From Dactylis glomerata (taxonomy: Eukaryota; Streptophyta; Magnoliopsida; Poales; Poaceae): a stretch of DNA of 64,000 nt. The translations under genes were made by a program, and so were the position numbers. The DNA lies in the NCBI GenBank assembly GCA_007115705.1, contig QXEO01000236.1:310001-374000 (forward strand). Direction: 5' to 3'. Shown piece by piece: positions 23,188 through 34,617 of the stretch. Every line of letters begins with the position of its first letter. Position 1 is the first letter of the stretch. The notes beneath the pieces are model-generated. The model was given only the letters and a program-made list of their open reading frames with translations. It had not been told where the DNA came from and made no database searches.

Positions 23188-23591
23188 TTTTGTATCTATG
23201 AGTGTTTGATTGCACATACAGACCAAAAGAATTGCAAAAATATGTCGAAGTGGAGGAAAATGTTCCTCTAAAATGAAGGCAAACCGCGAATCCTTTATAG
23301 AATAATTTGAAAGAATAGTAATCATGTGAATCAATTCCTTTATAGAAAAGAAACCTTAAGGATCAAAACTCTCCAGAAATTCTACACAATTACTTGAATC
23401 AAAAAACCCTACACGTGCGTGGGCCACGTGGCCGCAGCCGTGGGATCTCCGAGATCCACAAAATTAAATGCACTAGCAAATCACGAGTGTTTTTTAATCC
23501 GTTAAACAGGTCATCATATAATTTCTCATGGACGTGAGCAAGCGTCGCCGAGATCCATCTGTTGCTCGCAGCGTCGCCGTACGCGCTAAAC
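23188..23591. other. Upstream flank of the retroposon, nothing recognised
   Basis: AT-rich, with no coding or RNA feature I can support. Confidence 0.35.
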
Positions 23592-23610
23592 AAACACTAG
23601 CACTATGCTA

Positions 23611-24452
23611 AATTTTTACGCGGGGCCGGAACACACCCAGCTATACGTTTTTCTCCTCCGTCTCTTTAACCTAGCCGCCGCCTCCAAGCTCCGCCTCCTC
23701 CATAGATCGGTTCCCCCTCCTCCGGCCGGCCTCGCCGGTGTCGGGAGGGGTGGAGAACCCGATCTATGGGTGGAGATTTCAATAAAAGTAGTATTTTCTA
23801 AAGATTAGGTTAGTGTTTTGGTAGTCATCTTCGTTTCTTCTACGTCCATGGAGATGTCACCGTTCATAATAAGTGATCTTCAGCTCTTCGTTCGGCGTCG
23901 AGATCTTCTTCCCGGCGTCAATGATGGTGCTGTAAGATTACAGTTTTTTAGGTACGGTCTTCAAGATCTTGCTTCGCCTGATCAGTTTTAGATTGTTTCT
24001 CCTGGTTGCCACGAGGACGGTTATCCTCGCAATATTTGTCCCGACTGCTACGTCTTCGGCAATGGTGATTCGTACTCTCGGCTTTCCAGCGACGTTGACA
24101 AGGTTGTTCGGTTTCTCTTCCCTGGAATACTGGTGTTGGTACTCTTGCCGATGTTGTATGATTGCTTTAATGGTTGCGTGCGTGCACGTAGCCTTAGCAT
24201 TGCGGCTCTAATTAAAAAAAATGGAGAACCATTGTTGGTATTTACAGGTTTATGGTTTGATATCTGCGCCATTATCTTTTGGCTGTCTTCAGAAAAATAC
24301 AAGATTGTGTCATGCAAGAAGAAGAGTTTGAAGACCTCGAATATTAGCTCGTTTTTTCTTAGACTTTGTTTTGTAATTGCTGAAGACAGCTTATGTATCT
24401 CTACCATGTACTGTTCATTGATATAATATATCATGGTATTATTTCAAAAAAA
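23611..24452 (+). mobile_element. Poly-A retroposon inserted just upstream of the receptor kinase
   Basis: Long direct repeats flank the segment: aaacactagcactatgcta at 23592-23610 and again at 24453-24471. The right end is a poly-A run (24446-24454) that merges with the duplication. This is target-primed retroposition. The 5' third is GC-rich (ccgccgcctccaagctccgcc), the rest is AT-rich and ends in a transcript-like 3' region. It may be a retrocopy of a host transcript or a non-autonomous LINE-like element. The kinase transcript probably starts within about 50 bases downstream. Confidence 0.7.
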
Positions 24453-24479
24453 AAACACTAGCACTATGCTAGGGAAATA

Positions 24480-26179
24480 AACAACAGGAAGGAGGAAGAA
24501 GAAGATGGATTAGAATAAGAAGAAGCTCGCCGAGGAGCACCATCCCACTTCCACTTGCATCAATCCATCTACCCCCACCCCACATCCCATCCCATGTCAT
24601 CCACCGCCCGCCTGCCTCCTCCGCCGGGATAGTTATTCGTCCTGCTGCCTGCTACCACCCTCCCACGTCCGCCCCCACCACCGTCGTCGTCGTCGCCCCC
24701 TCCTCCTACTACTCGAGTCTCCTCTTCCTCTTCCTGCCCAGTCTCTTCCACCAAATCTTTTTCAGGGTCCTCCCATCTTCAGGTGAGGTGACCACTTCTC
24801 AAGTTCTCATCTTGTCCTGTCCCGGTCCCGAGTTCTTCCTGGTTTCACTTGTCCATTGATGGATCTTTCTTGCTGTTTGAGCTGGCGTCGTGGTTTGTTC
24901 TAGCGTTTTGCCGATTTCTGTCTGGTTCTTGGAGAGAGGTGAATTCTTGCCTTGGTTCCTGCTCCGGCCGGTTGATGTTTCCTTGTTCCATGGAATTTGG
25001 CGTCTGGACGTCCTCTCTGCAATTGGGCTCAAATTGAGCCAGAAACGAACAGGGGCTAAAGTCTGTTTGTTTGTAGTTTGGATTTGCCGGTTGGAATGGT
25101 TTATCTGGGAGTCGAATTCTCGCTGCAACGGAAATGTAAATATGAGTTCAAATCTTTTTTTACTAGGAGAGTCTAGCTACCATGCGCCTCAGTTTCCCCT
25201 CTTGCGGATTTTCTTTTCAGGAAAAAGGTCGTCTTTGTCTATTTTTATTATTTTACTAACTGTTTCGTGTGTGTTTCGGACGCAGGATCCTGCCTTTGGA
25301 CGGTTGAACCGTGTGAAGCACTGTCAATGTTTGTAGAGGGATTCAAGGGACCAGCAAGGATCTTGATCAGGATTTGTTCCCACCTCAGGTAGTACAATCA
25401 GCTCCTTTTCCAACCATTGTTAGCAGTAGTGCCATGATATCTTCGTGTAGTTCCCCAACACATCTGTTTCTGAATTCGGTGAAAGTTTGTGCTCACCTCT
25501 TCTTTCCTTTTTTGCGCAAAAGGCTATATGATGCTAAAATGATTGGCCGATTCAGATCACAAGTCCTGAAAACGATGTAGATTGCTTCTTCCTTTTCCTT
25601 GAATAAAAGGGAGGGACTTATCAATCATGCTTTACACTTTGCTCAGAAAGCTACTACCTGATAACGCAGCTTCAAGCATCAAGATCAAATAGCTCGATTG
25701 CTTTGCGCACTGACAAATATGGATTCTCCAAAATGTAAATTGTGAAGCTCATTGTTATCAGTCCTATAGTTATTGCTGAAATCTTTATCGAAAAAAAAAG
25801 TTATTGCTGAAAGACGTTTTGTTGACTGTATTGGAGCAGATGTTAGTCGAACTTTCCACCTAAATATATTGTAACATGGAGACTGCCCACCACCAACTCA
25901 ATATCTATTGTTAGTTGTTACTCTCTGGCATAAGAAACCAGCTACCTAGCAGTGCATTATTGAAGATCCTATATTTTCAATAGAAAAACAACCTGTTCTA
26001 GATCCCCCATAGTCATATTGTTTTGTATGCATGCAAATTATTGAGAAAACCTGTCAAAAATGCAGAAACACATTCAGTTTATAGACTCCAATATTTACTC
26101 GACCAAATAAGCTTCTGCTATCTTCGTTTTTTCAGAACATATCTAACTACTTTCCTTGTGAACAATTCAGACGACGTTA
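24480..26179 (+). promoter_or_regulatory. Inferred 5'-UTR with two introns of the receptor kinase gene
   Basis: A pyrimidine/GA-rich leader (about 24480-24782) ends at a good donor, cag/gtgagg. An acceptor, gacgcag, ends at 25285, giving a ~103-bp exon 25286-25388 with donor cag/gtagta. A third acceptor, caattcag, ends at 26170, nine bases before the coding ATG at 26180. The exon sequence contains no long ORF. The splice model is my reading of consensus sites; transcript data would be needed to confirm it. Confidence 0.45.
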
Positions 26180-28699
26180 ATGACTGGATGGTTTCTGAAG
26201 GTTGCCAACCACAAGAGCTCATCTTTCACACAGATGAAAGCATGCAGCAAATGTTGCAGCTCTTCACTATGCTTCATTCTGCTGTGGGTGCTTGTGTTAC
26301 CCAACCTCTGGATAGAATGCAGCGCAAGTATTCAGAAAAATGTTCTCCTGCCAGGATTCAGTGCCTCGGAAATGGGTTACATTGATAACAATGGAATATT
26401 TCTGCTCTCTAATGGCTCAGTGTTTGGCTTTGGTTTTGTCACCAGCAGTACGTCAGAGAGCACATCATACCTTCTTGCGGTGGTGCACCTGGGTAGCACT
26501 ACTATCGTCTGGACTGCCAATGCTAACTCTCCGGTTTCCCACTCGGATAGCTTTGAGTTCGACAAGGATGGCACTGCGTACCTACAGTCTTCAGGCTCCA
26601 CTGTCTGGACTGCTAATATGTCTGGCAAAGGCGCTTCTATGCAGCTTCTGGATTCCGGCAACCTTGTAGTGCTTGGCCAAGATAGCTCTTCACCTCTGTG
26701 GCAGAGTTTCAGCTATCCAACAAACACACTTCTATCTGGCCAGAGCTTCCGTGATGGGATGAGTCTTACGAGCCAGTCTACCAGACAGAACATGACGTAT
26801 ACACTTGAAGTCAAATCTGGCGACATGATGTTGTATGCAGGCTTCCAGAACCCCCAGCCGTACTGGTCGGCGCGGCAGGATAATCATTTAATTCCTAACA
26901 AGAATGGCGACATCTACTCTGCAAGCCTCAATTCAACTTCTTGGTACTTCTATGATCAGTCGGGGTCTCTTTTATCACAGCTCCTCATAGCCCAGCAGGG
27001 TGATGCCAACACCACGTTTGCTGCTGTCCTTGGTGCTGATGGTTCGATTGCCTTCTATATGCTGCAGAGTGGGAATGGCAAGACTACTCTCCCAACCGTA
27101 ATCCCGCAGGACTCATGTGACATGCCAACCCAGTGCAAACCGTACTCCATTTGCAGTAGTGGGACAGGATGTCAGTGCCCTTCAGCTCTTGGCTCCTCTT
27201 CAAATTGCGACCCAGGTCTCATATCACCATGTAAGTCAAAAGAGACATTTCAGCTAGCTCAGCTGGACAGTGGTGTTGGGTATATCGGTACGAGCTTCGC
27301 CTCACCTGTGGCTAAGACAACCATCACAGGCTGCAAGAATACTTGCATGGGCAATTGTTCGTGCATTGCAATGTTCTTCGATCAGAAATCAGGCAATTGC
27401 TTCCTTTTTAGCCAGATTGGTAGCTTGCAGCAGAAAGGTGGAAGTAAAACTGACTTTGCATCTTTCATCAAGGTATCTAGCAGTGGCACAGGACAAAGTG
27501 GGAGCGGCAGTGGAATACACACTATCATTGTTGTTGTCATCATAGTTGGAACTTTAGCTGTCATAGGGGTCCTTGTTTATGCTGGTTTCTTCATTTATAG
27601 GAGGAAGAGGTATCCTCCGCCCTCACAAGATGAGGCTGGTTCATCAGAAGACGATGGATATCTGCAGACGATATCTGGAGCACCAGTGCGGTTCACTTAC
27701 AGGGAGCTCCAAGATGCAACAAACAACTTCTCCAACAAGCTTGGACAGGGAGGATTCGGATCTGTATATCTGGGAACACTCCCAGATGGCAGTCGCATTG
27801 CCGTAAAGAAACTGGAGAGCATAGGCCAGGGGAAGAAAGAATTCCGCTCTGAGGTGACAATAATTGGCAGCATCCACCACATCCATCTAGTTAAACTCCG
27901 AGGCTTCTGTGCTGAGGGGTCATACAGGCTTCTTGCGTATGAGTACATGGCGAAAGGGTCGCTGGAAAGGTGGATTTTCCGTACTAAAGAGGCTGACCCT
28001 CTTCTTGACTGGGATACAAGGTTTAACATTGCACTTGGAGCAGCAAAGGGATTGGCGTACCTACATCAGGACTGTGAGTCGAAGATCATTCATTGCGACA
28101 TCAAGCCTGAGAATTTTCTTCTTGATGACAACTTCCATGTGAAGGTCTCTGACTTTGGCCTTGCCAAGTTGATGAGCAGGGAGCAGAGCCATGTTTTCAC
28201 AACGATGAGAGGCACGCGGGGCTATCTTGCGCCTGAGTGGATCACTAGCTATGCCATCTCAGAGAAGAGTGACGTGTACAGCTATGGAATGGTTCTGCTG
28301 GAGATAATTAGTGGGAGGAAAAATTTCGATCCTGTGGAAGGCTCAGAGAAAGCTCATTTCCCGTCCTTCGCTTTCAAAAAGCTCGAGGAAGGTGATTTTC
28401 GTGAGATCTTTGATGCCAAGCTGAAGTACAGTGACAAGGATGAGCGGTTGGAGATCGCGATCAAGGTTGCTCTGTGGTGCATTCAGGAGGATTTCTATCA
28501 GAGACCTTCCATGTCAAAGGTTGTCCAGATGCTTGAATGCGTCTGCGACGTGCCCCAGCCACCGATATCCTCACAAATTGGGTACCGGCTCTATGCGAAT
28601 GCTTTCAAATCGAGCAGCGAGGAGGGCATGTCGTCAGGGATGTCAGACTACAATAGTGAGGCTTTACTTTCAGCTGTTCGGCTCTCTGGTCCTAGATGA
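26180..28699 (+). CDS. SD2-5-like: G-type lectin S-receptor-like serine/threonine-protein kinase (SD2-5 type)
   Basis: This is an uninterrupted 839-codon exon encoding a plasma-membrane receptor kinase. In order: hydrophobic signal segment (about residues 28-46; Met19 is an alternative start), bulb-type (G-type) mannose-binding lectin domain (about 60-170), Cys-rich EGF-like stretch (about 313-345), PAN-like domain with paired Cys (about 350-432), Ser/Gly linker, transmembrane helix (about 446-470) with a basic RRKR stop-transfer, and cytoplasmic kinase (about 505-785). Kinase motifs are GQGGFGSVY (521-529), Lys543 in AVKK, HCD at 638-640, DFG at 658-660 and APE at 684-686. Cys instead of Arg before the catalytic Asp makes it a non-RD kinase, as in many defence-linked receptors. 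All catalytic residues are present, so it should be active. Ligand unknown. Length and single coding exon fit the SD2-5 group. Confidence 0.93.
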   Translation: MTGWFLKVANHKSSSFTQMKACSKCCSSSLCFILLWVLVLPNLWIECSASIQKNVLLPGFSASEMGYIDNNGIFLLSNGSVFGFGFVTSSTSESTSYLLAVVHLGSTTIVWTANANSPVSHSDSFEFDKDGTAYLQSSGSTVWTANMSGKGASMQLLDSGNLVVLGQDSSSPLWQSFSYPTNTLLSGQSFRDGMSLTSQSTRQNMTYTLEVKSGDMMLYAGFQNPQPYWSARQDNHLIPNKNGDIYSASLNSTSWYFYDQSGSLLSQLLIAQQGDANTTFAAVLGADGSIAFYMLQSGNGKTTLPTVIPQDSCDMPTQCKPYSICSSGTGCQCPSALGSSSNCDPGLISPCKSKETFQLAQLDSGVGYIGTSFASPVAKTTITGCKNTCMGNCSCIAMFFDQKSGNCFLFSQIGSLQQKGGSKTDFASFIKVSSSGTGQSGSGSGIHTIIVVVIIVGTLAVIGVLVYAGFFIYRRKRYPPPSQDEAGSSEDDGYLQTISGAPVRFTYRELQDATNNFSNKLGQGGFGSVYLGTLPDGSRIAVKKLESIGQGKKEFRSEVTIIGSIHHIHLVKLRGFCAEGSYRLLAYEYMAKGSLERWIFRTKEADPLLDWDTRFNIALGAAKGLAYLHQDCESKIIHCDIKPENFLLDDNFHVKVSDFGLAKLMSREQSHVFTTMRGTRGYLAPEWITSYAISEKSDVYSYGMVLLEIISGRKNFDPVEGSEKAHFPSFAFKKLEEGDFREIFDAKLKYSDKDERLEIAIKVALWCIQEDFYQRPSMSKVVQMLECVCDVPQPPISSQIGYRLYANAFKSSSEEGMSSGMSDYNSEALLSAVRLSGPR

Positions 28700-29064
28700 T
28701 GGTGTGGATGTTGTGTACATCAGTGTGTTTAGGTAGGATGATGCTCTTCAGTTTTGGGGTAGGGCTTGTTGATTTGGTGATCATTTGTTCACAGTTAGTG
28801 TAAACATGTTGATAATTATGACAGGTGTTAATTTTTAGTAATAGTGTTTCCAGCTGAGCTTCCTTGCGGGAACTAGTAACATTTTTGCCAAATTGAGTTC
28901 TCTATAAGCTATAATTGGATGCTAGTGGCCTGGCAAAATCGTCACTAGTGGCGTGTTTCCGCCACATCACTAGAAAATAGAAATACTAGTGTAGCGTTTC
29001 AATAGTGGAACACCACTAAATGATTTTTCACAATTTAAAATAGCAGATGCTATTTTCTTACCAA
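28700..29064 (+). other. 3'-UTR and downstream flank of the receptor kinase
   Basis: AT-rich sequence follows the TGA, with no clear AATAAA. The transcript probably ends within about 200 bases. Beyond 28920, repeated cactag/ctagtg words suggest transposon debris. Confidence 0.4.
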
Positions 29065-29110
29065 CTAGCATGGTGGACCTCGCAAATATGATGGCAACAT
29101 ACATATTTTC
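29065..29110 (-). mobile_element. Helitron 3' terminus, minus orientation
   Basis: The minus-strand reading ends ...cgaggtccaccatgctag, followed by T. It matches the last ~30 bases of the Helitron at 20809-22934, including most of its hairpin. The element would extend to the right; I could not locate its 5' end. Confidence 0.5.
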
Positions 29111-30590
29111 TCTTTAATTATTTATTATATTTCTTACTAGATTATTTATGATCATGTATATTCATATTATGTCTAAGATATGATATGTTATGTAACCACC
29201 AAAGATAATATTCATGCAACATTTTTAATTATCTTTACTTTGTATAAAAATGATCATTTTGCTCTATCAAATCATCACAGTAATAAGCATAAGTCTTGTT
29301 TGTATGTGAAATTTTATTTCTCAGAGAATTAATGTATGCCCGATAGCTAATCCATTATATTTATTTAATGCTATTAAATGATACATCTAATTAAGATGTA
29401 AGTAGCTTATAAATAAAACAAAATAGACCTATTGATAAAACGGACCACCTTATAGGTGCTTTGAACAACCATGATTCGGTGATATTGGTTTTTTATTATA
29501 ATATAAATTGTTTTCCTATGTGCACACGTATGCCTAATTACTCCTTCCGCTTTCACTGCTGCTTGTTTACCAATATTGTGATCTATAGGGTGTGATCTAA
29601 TACATGAAAATATTATTATACTTTTGGGATTTTAGTTTTTGTTTATTTAATCTAAAAAATAGTATTATATTTGACGAATGTTTGAATTCTTGCAATCAAA
29701 TTTATATTCACAACGTAAGTAATAAGAAGACATGATTTATAACATTATTATTTCATGATTATGTGTTCCAGGCTTCCAGCTAAAGAATAGAAAACTCACT
29801 AATATCCACTTACATTTTTCACTCGGATTTCAACCCAAGATATGTTTCCGATCACTATTATTTGAAACATTCACCGATAATATATATCTTTCGTTCGCAC
29901 AAGTCGCTTGACCATCTACGATATGTAACCATGGATTACCAACTAATCATGGGTAATTGTTTTTGCTCAATTACATACTTCTTTTTATTCGCTTATAGTT
30001 TGTCAATGTACATTTGCTATTCTTGGTATGACATTTCCAGGAGTTAGCTATTTATTCGAAAGCTATTTTGTACTTCCACTTATTTTTAGCTTAAGTTGAA
30101 AAAAAATCTACAACAGCGTGTACAACGTCATATGTGATTTTTGCAACGCTAAAGTTTCCTTCTTTTTTATAGCGCGTTGATGTGGTTGATTTGGTTTGGG
30201 TGGGTTGCCTATAGTGTATTTTCTGGTGGGCCCTTAGTCTCCATCCATTCTTTCAAAACATATGGTTCAAGGTTCCAACGCCCTTGCTTCATATAAGTGT
30301 CGCAGAAGGATCCGACTCTCTTTTAAATTCTTTTAAGTGAGAAGATGCAAATTGTTATCTCTTTGACTAACTTCTAGCTAGGTGTTCTCCTCCTACACGT
30401 GTTCTATTTTGAGCTGGATCAGCTTTCTATTTGTTTGACCATACGATCCAGTTTTTTTAGATGGTACGTATCTACTTTTGCACCTATATGAAACATTTTT
30501 TTAGATTTATATAACATCGATATTAGCATATAATAAATTAAAACTTTAAGTAATAAAAAGCCCATTATTGAAAAAACATATAACAAATTA
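29111..30590. other. AT-rich region without genes
   Basis: Probably Helitron body and other decayed repeats. Only short frames occur and none has a recognisable motif. Confidence 0.4.
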
Positions 30591-30593
30591 ATA

Positions 30594-31343
30594 ATGCAAT
30601 TAACACCATCAGTAAATATTGACAGAGATGTGTGGACAGTGTACACGATGTCCACTAGACTGGCGCCCTACACCATCGGCCTGCTGCATGGAACTCGGTT
30701 ATTCTCACAGGGACAACATCATAGAGGTATGTTAACTCATATTACGTTATTACTTGTCTGCACTACATTCTTTTCCGTATTATTTATTATTTGCTGACGT
30801 GCGTAGGAAAATATTTGGCCTCCGTGGGATTCAATGGCTTCTGATGTTGGTCATAATATGCCACAAGTACATGGAATATGGGATCAAGACGAGAGTTCAT
30901 AACAGTACAATACCACACAAGTATGTGCATATATCTGAACTAATTACATCTTCTTAACCTGAGAAACGCGGCAATTTTCTAATATTTTCTATAACCCATA
31001 GGAAACTATTGATCCGATGTGGGACGACATGGGAGCTGGTATTGGACACACCTTGGCTCCACCATAGGGATTTGAGCATATGCAGCGACAGGATAACACC
31101 GATTTTTTTTCATCTGTCACAGACTTCTTTTCGTACGATCCAGCTAGCACATCTAGGAGCTTAATCCCTCCACCCTCAGGATCTCAGCATGTGCTTCATA
31201 CTCCCCCGCCACCACATGACACACATATAGAAGAGGACGAGCGGTAGTACGGCCGAGGCCACCGTGAACCTCATACCCCACGTGAACGTCTATCGCCTCC
31301 AGGACGTCGGCACAGGCAGCCCAGACCTCGCCGACATGGCTAA
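30594..31343 (+). pseudogene. C-terminal part of a PMD / 'phosphatase-7 long form'-like gene, broken
   Basis: Spliced pieces (…30719; 30807-30920; 31002-31343) encode WPPWDSMASDVGH, then MWDDMGAG, and finally HREPHTPRERLSPP…RRHRQPRPRRHG before the stop. This resembles the low-complexity C-terminal tail of the plant-mobile-domain proteins that are abundant in grasses and often named serine/threonine-protein phosphatase 7 long form homologues. Two in-frame TAG codons (31065-31067 and 31245-31247) lie in the last exon, so this copy is dead. I do not see the PMD domain itself upstream. Family assignment rests on the tail from memory, hence moderate confidence. PMD genes are frequently carried by MULE-type transposons. 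Confidence 0.45.
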
Positions 31344-31564
31344 CACAATTTTTCTACGACTATATATATCTATGTTACTATTTTTAGCTATGTAATAGAC
31401 GCATCTCTACCTTCATTTGTATGAGACATATTAATTTGTTTTCAATCACTTATTGCGATAATATGTCCTACGATACATTTGCTTGCAAAAATAAATACAA
31501 CAGAAACTACAAGTAAGATACACTTCTAACTAGGCTTCAAATTAACATACATTGCAATGATTCA

Positions 31565-32610
31565 CTAATCGAATAAACGCTTGCTCTTTAATGATGCCTT
31601 AGATTTGGCCTTCATTGCTTTAAATCTAGCAGCCGATCGAGGCGTGAAGTCATCACAACTATCCTCATCGGATGCTACCGTAGTCTTGGCCTTGGACGAT
31701 GATGTACTCTTGCCCTTCGACATTGACGTACTCTTGGCCTTCGACGACGCAGCACTCTTACCCTTGGGTTTGACTGGCACGAGCATGAAGTCATCGTCAT
31801 CATACTCTTGATATCCTGCCTCTGCTATAGCGTCAGCATATGTATTCGGACGGTAAAACCCACCCCGCACTGGACCAAATAGCTTCTTCATCCAGCCAAA
31901 GTGCTTGATACTTCTATTGAGAAACTCCATGTCATCAGGATAGTGCTGCATATGACAAATTGGTTTGGTTTACGTATGGTGGAAGGGTGACATTTTCCAG
32001 TCGGAACGACAGAGCTCTAAATAAAAGGTATGAAAGCCAAGAATGAAGTCGTCTCATCTCGTATGGTAGCCTGTTCTTTACCTCTCGTTCTAGGGTTGGA
32101 TGCAACATTTCTATGTTATAGATAGGTGAGTTGAGCAATACTAGTTTTCGAGGATTTCCACAAGTCCGTCCGAGTTGAGGCGCTAGAAAACCAGATAATG
32201 TCAGTAGTACTACAAATAAATCTTACAGAATGTAAAGTGCGCATAATACTAAATATTACAGGCATGTGCAATGCGTATGTTTTTGGCAGCATTATGATTT
32301 TAGTTGAATCAGTATTGATCAGAGTGCGAAAACAAAGACCAGCCTCAATATTTTTGAGCTCAATCACTCTATTCAACCTTGCTTTCTGCCTTAATAGTTC
32401 TTGGCGTACCTCTTGTATGCTCCTCTGTGGGAGCTGCATCCTCGGTAACCATACACCAATCTCAGCTACGTGGCTATCTTCAGTGATTAGCTCCTAGAAA
32501 GACATACCTCCACTCGCATAAAATATTGCGGCACGACGCAGGATACAGTGGGTCATATCTGGGTGGAAATCGCGGTTAGAGGGATCAAAGAAAGGAAGAA
32601 CATCCGACAT
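31565..32610 (-). CDS. Unnamed multi-exon gene of the PMD-associated cluster (possibly decayed)
   Basis: On the minus strand an ATG at 32610 opens MSDVLPFFDPSNRDFHPDM. Later exons appear to encode a helical LPQRSIQEVRQELLRQKARL…FRTLINTDSTK segment (about 32439-32290), EMLHPTLEREVKNRLPYEMRRL (about 32105-32045), and a final exon (31946-31565) with HYPDDMEFLNRSIKHFGWMKKLFGPV. The last exon ends in a Lys/Ser-rich basic tail. Exon joins look like consensus GT-AG in part, but the first junction (about 32512) is unclear and one candidate frame has a stop near 32147, so it may be non-functional. I recall such proteins accompanying PMD genes in wheat but know no function. A TATA box lies 47 bases upstream. 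Confidence 0.45.
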
Positions 32611-32656
32611 GGTTGGATGCTATACTGATGCAACAAACCCACGGGTGAGAGGGGAG

Positions 32657-32663
32657 TTTTATA
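32657..32663 (-). promoter_or_regulatory. TATA box of the minus-strand gene at 32610
   Basis: The minus strand reads tataaaa 47-53 bases upstream of the ATG at 32610, a normal plant TATA-to-start distance. The repeated GGCGGGAA-type motifs start about 20 bases further upstream. Confidence 0.55.
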
Positions 32664-32680
32664 GCCGAGCGAAACCTGCA

Positions 32681-32747
32681 AATGGTGGGAACATATGGCG
32701 GGGGAAAAATGGCGGGAACATATGGCGCGAAAAAATAGCGGGAACAT
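32681..32747. promoter_or_regulatory. Array of E2F-like atggcgggaa motifs, left half
   Basis: Successive units read aatggtgggaac, atggcgggggaaaa, atggcgggaac, atggcgcgaaaa and atagcgggaac. The core GGCGGGAA is the plant E2F/DP consensus (TTTCCCGCC on the other strand). The array continues at 55450-55530 on the far side of element D, so it was one array before insertion. Confidence 0.5.
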
Positions 32748-34428
32748 TGATACGTCTCTAACGTATCCATAATTTTTGATGCTCCATGCTTGTTTTTACA
32801 CCATTTGCTTAGTGTTTCGTTACACTTCGTGGCATTTTTATGCATTTTCTGGAACTAACCTATTAACGAGATGCCACAGTGTCAGTTCCATGTTTTCTGC
32901 TGTTTTTGTGTTTCAGAAAAGTTACACAGGAAATATTCTCGGAATTGGATGAAACAAAAGCCAGACGTCCAGATATTTACCGAAGCTTCCAGAGAACCGA
33001 AGAGAAGACAGAAAGGAGCCACAGGGCGGCCACACCACCAAGGGGCGCGGCCTGCCCCTGGCCCGTGCCGGCCTATGGTGTGGGCCCCCTGGTCCAGTTC
33101 TGACGCTGCCCCTTCGCCTATAAAGACCCCCCGACGGGAAAAACCTAAACACCCGATCACTTTTCCAGAAACACATCGCGATCCGCCGCCGTCGTCGACC
33201 CAAGATTGGGAGGGTCTAGAAGCTCTTCCCGGCACCCTGCCGGAGAGGGGAATCGCCACTGGAGGTCTTCTTCATCGCCATGCTTGCCTCCGGCGCGATG
33301 AGTGAGTAATCTACCTTGGACTATGGGTCCATAGCATTAGCTAGATGGTTTTCTTCTCCACCATGTGCTTCATGTTTAGATCTCGTGAGCTGCCTTACAT
33401 GATCGAGATCACCGTTATGTAATTCTACATGTTGTGTTTGTTGGGATCCGATGAATATTGGTGTTATGATTGAGTTGATGTACTGAATTTTATCTTATGT
33501 TATCTCTATGTTGTTTATGATCTTGCATGCTCTCTGTTGTTAGTAGCTATCTTGGCCAAGTAGTTGCTAGTGACTCCAAGAGGGGGTATTTATGCTCGAT
33601 AGTGGGTTCATGCCTCTATTTAATCTGGAGGAGTGACAGAAACCTCTAAGGTTGTAGATGTGTTGTTGCTACTAGGAGGAAAACAACATTCATATGCTCG
33701 AGGGCATATGCTTTGTTTACATTACACACTTTGCTTAATGCAGTTATCTGTTGTTCGCAACTTAATACTTGTGGAGTTCTCGGATTGATTCGCCACAAGT
33801 GGATTATTAGTCATAGATGCAGTTGGATGGCGGTCTATGTATCTTGTTGTAATGCCCAGAGTAAATCTCATAGTGATCCTCTCGACATATCACGTTGTCT
33901 TTATTCTATCAATTGCCCAACTGTAATTTGTTTACCCAGCATATGTTATTTTATCTTATGGAGAGACACCACTAGTGAACTATGGACCCCGGTCCTATTT
34001 CCTATATATTGCTATCACCTGTTTACTTTACTCGCACTGTTTACTATACTCGCATACTACTACTGTTTTCTACTCGATACGCTCATACCCTTTGTTTCAA
34101 GCAAACCGGTGAGATTGACAACCTCATCGTAAGTTGGGAATAAAGTATTTGGTTGTGTTGTGTGCAGGTTCCACGTTTCTACTAGTTGAAGACGCGCTAA
34201 CAAGTTATCGTTAACGGCGCCCTTATTGGAGTGTCACTAGGCTAACAAGCATCACCTTTCGTCGTTTGGCTTTTTCCTACTGGATTGACAACCTTGGTTT
34301 CTTACTGAGGGAAAAACTTGCTGCTATATTCATCAAACCTTGCTCTTGGGGTTTTCAACTGGCCGGTCATTTACTTTATCAACTACACGCCAACAAGTTC
34401 TCTGGCACTATTCATCACCGCGCCATCA
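32748..34428 (+). repeat. 5' LTR of element D (about 1.68 kb)
   Basis: It begins tgatacgtctctaacgtatc and ends catca. A TATA-like tataaag at 33119-33125 is followed by CCCCCCGACGGG, as in B and E. Confidence 0.85.
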
Positions 34429-34439
34429 ACAAGTTTTTT

Positions 34440-34457
34440 TGGCGCCGTTGCCGGTGA
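34440..34457 (+). other. Primer-binding site of element D (tRNA-Asp type)
   Basis: Reads tggcgccgttgccggtga, one base different from the site in A, B and E, eleven bases after the LTR. Confidence 0.75.
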
Positions 34458-34617
34458 AAAAGAAGACTTCTGCAAGGGGAGTTTCGCACGCACATCCTTT
34501 ACTTTGTTTTAAGGTTTGCTTTATTTTATTTTTACTTGCATCGTTTTATCAAAAACACAAAAAAAAAATTAGTATCCTTTATAGTTGTTTTACTTGTCTG
34601 CGTTTAGTTTTGCTAGA

